This document shows, piece after piece, positions 6,508-13,412 of a DNA stretch of 14,381 nt. The stretch covers positions 1-14,381 of the forward strand of contig CAJOQI010000126.1 in NCBI GenBank assembly GCA_905236895.1, in the 5' to 3' direction. The position numbers and the translations under genes are program-made. This DNA is from an uncultured Peptostreptococcaceae bacterium (GTDB lineage: Bacteria > Bacillota > Clostridia > Peptostreptococcales > Anaerovoracaceae). The notes under the pieces were generated by a model, which worked only from the letters and a program-made list of their open reading frames with translations, was not told the DNA's origin and did not search any database. The first letter of the stretch is position 1. Every line of letters starts with the position of its first letter.

Positions 6508-7929
6508 ATGAGTATTGGCAAAACAGTTTCAGTTAGGAGGGCGTCAAGCTTCTTTGCCATCATGATGGTAGTGATGCTGACGCTGATGATGATTTCCACG
6601 ACAGCGGTATTCGCTGCAGGAAGCGAACAACAGAATACAGACCAGACTTCTGAGGAGTCTCAGAACAAGGCTATTATAGATGCAATCAGTAATGCACCCA
6701 TAGTCGAGACTATTAACCAGGTAGCTGAAGAGGGAGACAATTCCTACTATATGCTCACACTGTCCGGTCATGTGGTAGCGACTTTTGAAAACGAAAGAGA
6801 TGCAAAAGACGTTATCCAGATTATCGACGATCACTTTGCTCATACCGAAATTGAGGGAGCAGTTATTACCACCGAACCTGAATTGAAGGTGGAAAGAGTA
6901 AGGGTCGAGTCCAAGGACGATTATCCCGAATTTGATGATGTGAACGATACAGTTACATATCTCGTAAGAGGAGATGGGGATACGGTATACTTCACCAACG
7001 AAGGCGATACACTTTGGGATGTTGCACTGGCATACGGTGTAAACGTGGACGATGTAGTAAAGCTTAACCCCCATATCGACCCGGAGGTATTGGGAAGCGG
7101 AACAAGAGTGATAGTGCAGAAAGCGCAGCCTCTTGTAAGAGTAAAGATCGAATACGACGAAGTAGTAGAAAAGAAGATCAAGTATAGGACTGTAGAGAAA
7201 GAGACAGAAGATCTTACTGAGGGCGTCAAGGAAGTATATCAGGAAGGATATGCGGGGTACGCACTTTCTACCGAGCGCGTTACACTGATTAACGGCCAAG
7301 AGTATAGCAGAGAAGAAATCGACAGAGAGATAATTTCAGAACCTCAGGACACCATAATCCTTATCGGAACCTCAGAGCCTGTAGAGGAAGTTGAAGAAGA
7401 GGAAGAAGTCGAAGAGGAAATAGAATACTACGAAGAAGGGGAAGAAGAAGCTGAAGCAGAGGCTGAAGCGGAAGCAATTGCTGCTGCTGGAGAATCCTCC
7501 GAAACAGAGTCTGTGGAGAGCGAGTCAGTTGCAGCTCCTTATAGCGGTGGTGCTCTTGCATGGCCCCTTAGCGGAGATGTAACCTATGGATTCGGATATA
7601 GAACTGCACCTATTGCCGGAGCCTCCACCTATCACGAAGGTATCGACATCTGTGCACCATATGCGACTCCTATCTGTGCAGCAGCATCCGGAACCGTAAC
7701 CCTTGCAGGATGGCATTATGGATACGGCTATGCCGTAATCATTGACCACGGTAACGGATTGTCCACACTCTATGGACACTGCAGCTCCTTGGGAGTATCT
7801 GTTGGACAGAATGTATCCACAGGTCAGGTTATAGCCTATGTTGGCTCAACAGGTATATCCAGTGCAAACCATTGCCACTTCGAAGTAAGAGAAAATGGTA
7901 CAGCTGTTGACCCATATAACTATCTTTAG
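6508..7929 (+). CDS. Exported cell-wall hydrolase: LysM + G5 + acidic linker + M23 metallopeptidase
   Basis: A 473-residue exported protein. Order: signal peptide (1-37, ending TTAVFAAGS), family-specific segment (about 78-153), LysM (about 159-205), G5-like domain (about 210-288), Glu/Ala-rich linker (289-345) and an M23 (lysostaphin/LytM-type) domain (348-473). Predicted zinc ligands are His376 and Asp380 (HEGID) and His457 (HCH); His424 (LYGH) and His455 complete the active site. M23 enzymes are zinc endopeptidases that cut peptidoglycan cross-bridges or stems. All ligands are present, so it should be active rather than an EnvC-like activator. The ATG follows GGAAAGGA (6487-6494) at a long 13-base distance; an in-frame TAA at 6472 blocks a longer start. 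The first 290 residues are paralogous to the NlpC/P60 protein, with only the catalytic domain exchanged. Confidence 0.94.
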   Translation: MSIGKTVSVRRASSFFAIMMVVMLTLMMISTTAVFAAGSEQQNTDQTSEESQNKAIIDAISNAPIVETINQVAEEGDNSYYMLTLSGHVVATFENERDAKDVIQIIDDHFAHTEIEGAVITTEPELKVERVRVESKDDYPEFDDVNDTVTYLVRGDGDTVYFTNEGDTLWDVALAYGVNVDDVVKLNPHIDPEVLGSGTRVIVQKAQPLVRVKIEYDEVVEKKIKYRTVEKETEDLTEGVKEVYQEGYAGYALSTERVTLINGQEYSREEIDREIISEPQDTIILIGTSEPVEEVEEEEEVEEEIEYYEEGEEEAEAEAEAEAIAAAGESSETESVESESVAAPYSGGALAWPLSGDVTYGFGYRTAPIAGASTYHEGIDICAPYATPICAAASGTVTLAGWHYGYGYAVIIDHGNGLSTLYGHCSSLGVSVGQNVSTGQVIAYVGSTGISSANHCHFEVRENGTAVDPYNYL

Positions 7930-7949
7930 GAATTAGAAAAAAACCGTTT

Positions 7950-7985
7950 AAGGAACTGTGTAGACTCTACACAGTTCCTTTTTTA
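7950..7985 (+). terminator. Rho-independent terminator of the M23 gene
   Basis: AAGGAACTGTGTA (7950-7962) pairs perfectly with TACACAGTTCCTT (7968-7980) around a five-base loop, followed by TTTTTTAT. It begins 21 bases after the stop codon and isolates the exporter operon that follows. Confidence 0.95.
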
Positions 7986-8000
7986 TGTCAAGAGAATCAT

Positions 8001-8041
8001 AAGAATTCTTCATAAACATTTCATCATTAATCTGTTATTAT
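8001..8041 (+). promoter_or_regulatory. Candidate promoter and operator of the MacAB-like operon
   Basis: The best promoter pair is TAAACA (8013-8018), 17 bases, TATTAT (8036-8041). A 10-base palindrome AAGAATTCTT (8001-8010) lies just upstream, and TTCATA-N5-TTCATC (8009-8025) forms an 11-base-period direct repeat across the -35, the geometry of OmpR-type regulator sites. MacAB-like exporters are often controlled by two-component systems, but none is encoded in the window. Confidence 0.35.
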
Positions 8042-8080
8042 ATAAATGTTAATTATTATTGTATCGAAAGCAGGGAAGAG

Positions 8081-9181
8081 ATGACAAAGAAAGGCAAAAT
8101 AGCAATAGGAATAATCGCACTTCTAGTAGTAGCCGGAGTGGGTGGATTCCTCTATATGAGGAATAATGCTCCCACAATGGATGGGGATGTGGTATATATT
8201 CAGAAGGTTTCCGATCTGACCAGAGGTTGGTTCGCGGCGGAGAGATATTCCGGCGTTGTTGAAGCACAAAAAACTCAGATCTATAAGAGGGACGCGGAAA
8301 GACTTATTGAGGAAATCTATGTTTCCGTTGGAGATGAAGTAAAGGTAGGAACACCCCTATATAAATATGATGTAAAGCAGGCGGAGAATACTATCGAGAG
8401 CGCCTATCTTGACATAGAAGGAATCAATAACGAAATCGCTGTGCTTAGGGCAGCGGGAAACACTACGGAGATTCAGCTTGCCATTGCGGAAAAGGAATTG
8501 GAAATCAAGCAAAAACAGGCGGATGTAGAAAACCTCAAGAAGGAAATAGAAAACTCAGAGGTGCTTTCCGTAACCGCAGGAACGGTTAAATCCATCAACC
8601 CTGATGGAGGTTACGACAATAACGGAAACGAGCTTCCTTTAATTGCGGTTACAGAGGAAGGTGACTTCAGAGTTAAGGGTAAGATCAGTGAGCAAAGCAT
8701 TGGACTTCTTACGGTCGGCCAGGAGGTAATCATCCGCTCCAGAGTTGACGAGAGCAAGACCTGGGCCGGAACCATAAACAGTATCGAAAAGGAACCGGAA
8801 ACCAGCCAAAACGATATGATGTATTACGGAAGCAGCGGTGAATCTGCCTCTTCCTATCCATTTTTTATCACCATGCCTTCCACAGAGGGACTTATGCTGG
8901 GACAACATGTATTTATTGAGCCGGACTACGGTCAGGGGGTTGTAAAAGAAGGCCTTTGGCTGGACATGAGTTTTATAGACATGGATGAGAATGGCGACCC
9001 CTTTGTTTGGGTATCAAAGAACGGAAAGACCGCCAAAAGAAAGGTGGAAGTAGGGGAAATGGACGAGGACCTTTATGAGGTCCAGATTCTGGATGGCTTA
9101 AGCAATAGCGACTATATTGCATGGCCTGATGAATCCATAACCGAAGGAATGAAGACCGTGGAAATATCGGAGGACCTTTAG
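8081..9181 (+). CDS. MacA/HlyD-type membrane-fusion adaptor 1 of an ABC exporter
   Basis: A 366-residue adaptor anchored by one N-terminal TM (6-26), with the rest outside the membrane. Order: first lipoyl half (57-97, with IEEIYVSVGDEVKVGTPL), a short helical hairpin (about 98-158), second lipoyl half (160-192, SVTAGTVKSINPDGG), beta-barrel (about 195-280, including GQEVIIRS and MMYYG) and membrane-proximal part (286-360). The hairpin is shorter than in Gram-negative MacA, as expected without TolC. AGGGAAGAG (8072-8080) abuts the ATG. The TAG is followed directly by the ATPase ATG. It is paralogous to adaptor 2: both have a QK/TQ...IIEE(I/V)-V entry, an MYYG barrel motif and a DYIAWP/DMIAFP...EGxKTV end. 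The substrate is unknown; peptides or lipids are typical of the family. Confidence 0.9.
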   Translation: MTKKGKIAIGIIALLVVAGVGGFLYMRNNAPTMDGDVVYIQKVSDLTRGWFAAERYSGVVEAQKTQIYKRDAERLIEEIYVSVGDEVKVGTPLYKYDVKQAENTIESAYLDIEGINNEIAVLRAAGNTTEIQLAIAEKELEIKQKQADVENLKKEIENSEVLSVTAGTVKSINPDGGYDNNGNELPLIAVTEEGDFRVKGKISEQSIGLLTVGQEVIIRSRVDESKTWAGTINSIEKEPETSQNDMMYYGSSGESASSYPFFITMPSTEGLMLGQHVFIEPDYGQGVVKEGLWLDMSFIDMDENGDPFVWVSKNGKTAKRKVEVGEMDEDLYEVQILDGLSNSDYIAWPDESITEGMKTVEISEDL

Positions 9182-9871
9182 ATGATACTTGATGTGCAGG
9201 GCGTATATAAAACCTACGGTCAGGGCGAAGTGGAAGTTCCCGTGCTGAAGAATATTTCCCTCCAGGTTGAAGAGGGAGAGTATTTGGCTATTATGGGACC
9301 CAGCGGATCGGGAAAATCCACTTTGATGAATATTCTGGGATGCCTGGATAGAGCCACGGAGGGCAAGTATATTTTGGATGGAGAGGATATTTCTTCTCTT
9401 TCCGACAAGCAGCTTTCCAATGTAAGGCTCAATAAGGTGGGCTTTGTTTTCCAAACCTTCCAGTTACTGCCTCAGGAAACTGCTTTGGAAAATGTGGCGC
9501 TGCCTTTGATTTATGCTGGGGTTCCTCGTCAGGAGAGACTGGAAAGGGCCATGGAGGCTCTGAAGGAAGTGGGCCTGGAGGATAGAGCCACGTTCAATCC
9601 CACCCAACTTTCCGGTGGTCAGAAACAAAGGGTGGCTATTGCGAGAGCTATGATAAACAATCCCAAGATTCTGCTGGCGGACGAACCTACAGGTGCGTTG
9701 GATCAGGCCAGCGGTGCCCAGGTTATGGAGCTTTTTAAAGAATTAAATGAAAAGGGGGCAACGGTTATCATGATTACCCATGATGCCAATGTAGCCGCCA
9801 ATGCCAGAAGAATGGTTAAGATAATAGATGGGGAGTTATACGGGGACGAGAACCCGGGTGATGGCAAATGA
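9182..9871 (+). CDS. MacB/LolD-type ABC transporter ATP-binding protein
   Basis: A 229-residue ATPase with all motifs: Walker A GPSGSGKST (39-47), Q-loop Gln91 (FVFQTFQLLP), signature LSGGQ (143-147), Walker B ILLADEPTGALD (163-174, Glu168 catalytic) and switch His200 (MITHD). The NILGCLDRATEGKYILDGED and PTGALD stretches are typical of the MacB/LolD/FtsE class that couples ATP hydrolysis to transenvelope work by FtsX-fold permeases. GGAGG at 9169-9173, within the adaptor 1 gene, is 8 bases before the ATG. Its TGA overlaps the next ATG by four bases (ATGA), indicating translational coupling. The last ten or so residues are a charged tail with no clear role. Confidence 0.96.
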   Translation: MILDVQGVYKTYGQGEVEVPVLKNISLQVEEGEYLAIMGPSGSGKSTLMNILGCLDRATEGKYILDGEDISSLSDKQLSNVRLNKVGFVFQTFQLLPQETALENVALPLIYAGVPRQERLERAMEALKEVGLEDRATFNPTQLSGGQKQRVAIARAMINNPKILLADEPTGALDQASGAQVMELFKELNEKGATVIMITHDANVAANARRMVKIIDGELYGDENPGDGK

Positions 9872-11988
9872 AGAGAGTTAAGACAGTAGGAATAATAGCC
9901 CTGGTTTTTGCCCTTATGGCTGCGGGATTCTATGGAATCAAAGCATTTAGGGACTCCAAGGTTGAAGTGGAAGTTATACCTGTTTCCAATTTAAGTTGGG
10001 GTTTCTTCTCCGATGAAATGTCCATAGAAGGCATGGTCTACGACCAGGACAGTCAGGCTATTTATCCAAGCGCAACCCAAATCATAGAAGAAGTATTTGT
10101 TACAGAGGGCCAGAAGGTCCAAGCCGGAGACAAGCTTTTGGCTTTTGATAATTCAAGCCAGGAGATTACCCACCAGCTGAAACAATTGGCCGTTCAGAGG
10201 GCACAGGTTGAATTGGACAATGCCTATAGGGAGCTGAACAAATTGTATAATACAACTCCCATAAGCCCCAATTACGATCCCGGATCCGGCGGAGAGCCTG
10301 AACCTGAGCCGGACCCCGAACCGGAGCCGGAACCCACCCCTCCCAAAAAGGAAAAAATAAAGGACGCATGGAACATTTTGGATGAAGGAAGCATCAATTC
10401 CTTCTATTTGCTATACGACGATACGGAAGAAAAACTGAAGGAAGCGGAGGAAGCCTTAAAGGAAGCTGAAGAGGCTTTGGCAGAAGCGGAGAAGGCCAGG
10501 GAAGAAGCTGAGGAAGCTCGCAAGAAGGCTGAAAAGGAAAAGGAAGAGGCAGAGAAGAGGGCGGAGGAAGCAGAGAAGGAATCCAAGAAGGATGACCCCA
10601 CACCTGCGCCCGAACCTGAACCCACACCTGAGCCGGAACCTGAGCCGGAACCGGAACCCGAACCTGAGCCGGAACCTGAGCCGGAGCCGGAACCGGAACC
10701 TTCCGATGGTGGCGCCGATTCCGGAGACACTCCTTCCGATGATTCAGGTGATTCCGGAACCGATAGCGGTGAAGGAGAGAGCACTGAGGAAACCGCCATG
10801 TCCCGGGGAATGATTTTTGATTCCGCCAATGCGAAGGTGATGGTACCTGCCCGCTATGCGGGAGGCGCCGATCAAAATGATGATAATCAGGAGGAAGAAA
10901 AATCCGAGGATAAGAAAGAAAAGAAAAAGCGTGCCGACAATGAACCGGGAGGGAAGAAGAATCCCTGGAGATATATCGTTACGGAGGATGGCGTGATATA
11001 TGGGTCCTTCCTTAATAAGTTAAGGGAGAGAAATGACGGATATGCCGTAATCGAGGTCCATGAGAACAATGACAAGGATGGAGCTATCCTTGCTTCTTGG
11101 TGGATTGATCCAAGCCTGATCAAGGCCCAGCATCCGGATGACCATTGGTTTATCATAATGAGGTCTAACGACGGTGAGGAATCTCAGACGGATATGGATA
11201 TAGATGACCTGATAGACGGTGGTAGCTATGACGTAATGCCGTATATTGAAGATGGCTATACAGCGGAGGAATTGGCTGAGGCAATCAGCTATGTCCAATC
11301 CACAATCAAGAGCCTGGATTTGGCAAAAAGAAGGGCAGAACTGGATCTTAAGGCTCTGGAAGAACAGATGGCCGATGGCTATGTTAAAGCAAAGAGGGAT
11401 GGAGTTGTAACCTTTCTTGGAGATGTTAATAATCTTCCCCAGGATGGATCTCCCTTCCTTGTGGTGGAGGCCGGAAAAGGGGTTATGGTTCAGGGAACCA
11501 TTCCCGAGCTTCTTTTGGATAAGGTAAAGGTTGGTCAGGAAATAACCATTAGAAGCTGGGAGGACGGAAGTACATATATTGGAACCATAGATTCCATAGA
11601 CGATTATCCCCTTGAAGGCGGGTTTATGTACTACGGAGGAAATCCCAATTCTTCCAACTATGGGTTCCTTGCCTATGTGGAGGAGGGAAGCAATCTTAGT
11701 CCCGGTCAGTATCTCCAGCTCAGCTTGTATACCACCGGTGAGAATATGGATACGGCCCTTACACTTCCTTTGGCATATATCAGAAATGACAACCAGGGTA
11801 AGTATGTAATGAAGGATGAGAATGGCGTCCTGGTTAAACAATATATTAAATGCGGTATATCATATTATGGAGAGGTGATAGTCATTGAAGAAGGCATCAC
11901 CGAAGATGATATGATAGCCTTCCCCTATGGCGACGGAGCCATGGAGGGAGCAAAGACCGTAGTATCAGAAGGGGGGATGGGCTGGTAA
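9868..11988 (+). CDS. Large MacA/HlyD-type adaptor 2 with about 340-residue insertion
   Basis: A 706-residue adaptor, nearly twice the length of adaptor 1. TM at 5-25; first lipoyl half about 55-95 (TQIIEEVFVTEGQKVQAGDKL without its first part); first hairpin helix 97-127; second helix 466-503; second lipoyl half 505-535 (KAKRDGVVTFLGDV); beta-barrel about 537-620 (GQEITIRS, MYYGG); C-terminal part to 706. Between the two hairpin helices are a Pro-Glu stretch (143-155), a segment with NILDEGSINSFYLLYDD, a charged coiled coil (186-241), a long Pro-Glu array (248-278), a Ser/Asp/Gly linker (279-310), a charged stretch, and a globular-looking segment with several Trp (366-433). The ATG overlaps the ATPase stop by four bases, and its TAA shares a base with the permease ATG. 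The insertion might reach into or across the wall; this is inference. Confidence 0.9.
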   Translation: MKRVKTVGIIALVFALMAAGFYGIKAFRDSKVEVEVIPVSNLSWGFFSDEMSIEGMVYDQDSQAIYPSATQIIEEVFVTEGQKVQAGDKLLAFDNSSQEITHQLKQLAVQRAQVELDNAYRELNKLYNTTPISPNYDPGSGGEPEPEPDPEPEPEPTPPKKEKIKDAWNILDEGSINSFYLLYDDTEEKLKEAEEALKEAEEALAEAEKAREEAEEARKKAEKEKEEAEKRAEEAEKESKKDDPTPAPEPEPTPEPEPEPEPEPEPEPEPEPEPEPEPSDGGADSGDTPSDDSGDSGTDSGEGESTEETAMSRGMIFDSANAKVMVPARYAGGADQNDDNQEEEKSEDKKEKKKRADNEPGGKKNPWRYIVTEDGVIYGSFLNKLRERNDGYAVIEVHENNDKDGAILASWWIDPSLIKAQHPDDHWFIIMRSNDGEESQTDMDIDDLIDGGSYDVMPYIEDGYTAEELAEAISYVQSTIKSLDLAKRRAELDLKALEEQMADGYVKAKRDGVVTFLGDVNNLPQDGSPFLVVEAGKGVMVQGTIPELLLDKVKVGQEITIRSWEDGSTYIGTIDSIDDYPLEGGFMYYGGNPNSSNYGFLAYVEEGSNLSPGQYLQLSLYTTGENMDTALTLPLAYIRNDNQGKYVMKDENGVLVKQYIKCGISYYGEVIVIEEGITEDDMIAFPYGDGAMEGAKTVVSEGGMGW
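10606..10701 (+). repeat. Hexanucleotide-type tandem repeat coding for Pro-Glu array
   Basis: About sixteen near-perfect units of CC(T/G/C)GA(G/A), often grouped as a 12-base CCTGAGCCGGAA, encode consecutive Pro-Glu dipeptides at residues 248-278 of adaptor 2. A shorter related array is at 10294-10335. Gains or losses of 6 or 12 bases would change length but not frame. Confidence 0.85.
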
Positions 11989-13232
11989 TGTTAGAGAATA
12001 TAAGATTATCCTTAAGGGGCATATTCTCCCATAAACTGAGATCCCTTCTTACAATGTTGGGTATCATCATAGGAATTGCCGCCATCATTGCAATCGTTTC
12101 CACCATTCAGGGAACCAACCAGCAGATACAGAAAAACCTCATTGGATCCGGTGTTAACAATGTTAACGTTCAGATGACCCAGGGGGATTGGGAATACGAT
12201 TATTCAGGCGGAATACCCATAGGGCTGATTGAGGTTAGCGAAGATAAATTCCAGAGAATAAAGGACTTGGATGGAACGGTTAGCGCAGCTCTATACAAGA
12301 AGAGACAGGACTATGAAGGCGTGTATTATCTTACCAGAAGCCTGTCCGGAGGATCCATCTACGGAATCAGGGGAGACTATTTCGCCACCACCGGATTAAC
12401 CGTAATCAAAGGAAGGGGAATCGCAGAGTCTGATTTGGATAAGCTAAAGAAGGTGTGTGTAATCGACGGAAATACAAAGGATTCGCTCTTCCAGGATGAA
12501 AACCCCATAGGAAAGACGGTGGAAATACACGGTGAGCCTTTCCAGGTTGTGGGAGTGGTAGGAGAGTCCAATGCCTTTGAACCTCAGATTTCCACCATTG
12601 AGGATTATTATACCTATTCTCAGGATAAGTCGGGAAAGGTATTCATTCCGGAAACGGTTTGGCCTGTGGTTTACCAATATGACGAACCTCAGAATGTGGT
12701 CATAAGGGCCAGAAGCACGGGAGATATGACCCGTATAGGTAAAGAAGCCGAAACCATTATGAACGAAGATATAAATGCGGAAGGCTATGCCTATAAGGCT
12801 CAGGATCTGATGGAGCAGGCAAGAGAACTGCAGCAGTTGAGCCAAAGCACCAATACCATGCTTATTTGGATCGCAGGTATATCGCTTCTTGTTGGTGGTA
12901 TAGGCGTAATGAATATTATGCTGGTATCCGTCACTGAGAGAACCAGTGAAATAGGCCTGAAAAAGGCCATAGGAGCGCCGAAGAAGGCCATAATGGCACA
13001 ATTCCTCACAGAGGCAGTTGCTCTTACTTCTATGGGAGGAATCCTCGGTGTAATAACGGGTATCATCTTGGCGGAACTGATATCCCAGCTTAACGGAACC
13101 CCTGTTGCCATTAGCTGGCAGGCTGCGGTTGCAGCGGTGCTTTTCTCTATGGCAATAGGAATAGTATTCGGAATGCTGCCCTCCAGAAAGGCAGCCAATC
13201 TGGATCCAATCGAGGCCCTGCGCCACGAATAA
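11988..13232 (+). CDS. MacB-type ABC transporter permease (FtsX fold)
   Basis: A 414-residue permease: TM1 at about 19-41 (LLTMLGIIIGIAAIIAIVS), a large extracytoplasmic MacB_PCD-type domain (about 45-285), then TM2 (291-315), TM3 (338-364) and TM4 (377-397). GGIGVMNIMLVSVTERT and EIGLKKAIGA (303-330) form the coupling segment typical of MacB, and the protein ends with PSRKAANLDPIEALRHE, also typical. The ATPase is a separate protein, as usual in Gram-positives. In this class the permease works by mechanotransmission rather than an internal channel. It starts one base inside the adaptor 2 stop, after a G-rich site at 11971-11980. It is the last gene of the operon. Confidence 0.95.
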   Translation: MLENIRLSLRGIFSHKLRSLLTMLGIIIGIAAIIAIVSTIQGTNQQIQKNLIGSGVNNVNVQMTQGDWEYDYSGGIPIGLIEVSEDKFQRIKDLDGTVSAALYKKRQDYEGVYYLTRSLSGGSIYGIRGDYFATTGLTVIKGRGIAESDLDKLKKVCVIDGNTKDSLFQDENPIGKTVEIHGEPFQVVGVVGESNAFEPQISTIEDYYTYSQDKSGKVFIPETVWPVVYQYDEPQNVVIRARSTGDMTRIGKEAETIMNEDINAEGYAYKAQDLMEQARELQQLSQSTNTMLIWIAGISLLVGGIGVMNIMLVSVTERTSEIGLKKAIGAPKKAIMAQFLTEAVALTSMGGILGVITGIILAELISQLNGTPVAISWQAAVAAVLFSMAIGIVFGMLPSRKAANLDPIEALRHE

Positions 13233-13237
13233 TTCCG

Positions 13238-13402
13238 AGCCGGTGACGGTTCCCCACTGAAAAGCCAATATATGCAATAAAAAATCGTATAAGTGTTTGT
13301 GTGAACGCCTCCGCAGGGCTTCAGCCCGAGGACATAGTGAGCACAAATCACTTAAACGTTTTTTATTTGTCTAAAATTGCAGCTGGGGAATCGTCACCGG
13401 CT
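13238..13402. repeat. 165-base nested inverted repeat filling the convergent intergenic region
   Basis: Outer arms 13238-13256 and 13384-13402 pair over 19 positions with a single G-U, and CTG/CAG extends them past one bulge. After an unpaired part, 13277-13301 pairs with 13342-13367 (9, 3, 6 and 6 bp separated by a one-base bulge, an A-A mismatch and a bulge). The apex holds CCTC/GAGG (13308-13311 with 13328-13331) around GGGC-TTCA-GCCC. The element occupies nearly the whole 180-base gap between the permease and serA. It could be a MITE-like element, a structured RNA or an unusually long bidirectional terminator. Confidence 0.8.
13277..13368. terminator. Bidirectional terminator core within the inverted repeat
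   Basis: The stem TAAGTG-TTTGTG / CACAAA-TCACTTA is followed on the + strand by TTTTTTATTTG (13359-13369), and the mirror A run at 13279-13284 gives a T run for minus-strand transcripts. It thus serves the exporter operon and the convergent serA. Confidence 0.7.
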
Positions 13403-13412
13403 TGCAGGTAGA

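Noticed and set aside
10606..10701. CRISPR-like repeat array
   Set aside because: The units are 6-12 bases with no spacers and stay in the coding frame.
10404..10829. Minus-strand open frame with Ser-Gly repeats
   Set aside because: It is the complement of the Pro-Glu and coiled-coil coding repeats of adaptor 2; no start signal or family.
12444..13346. Minus-strand frame of 300 codons
   Set aside because: It is antisense to the well-supported MacB permease and has His/Cys/Tyr-rich composition typical of a shadow frame.
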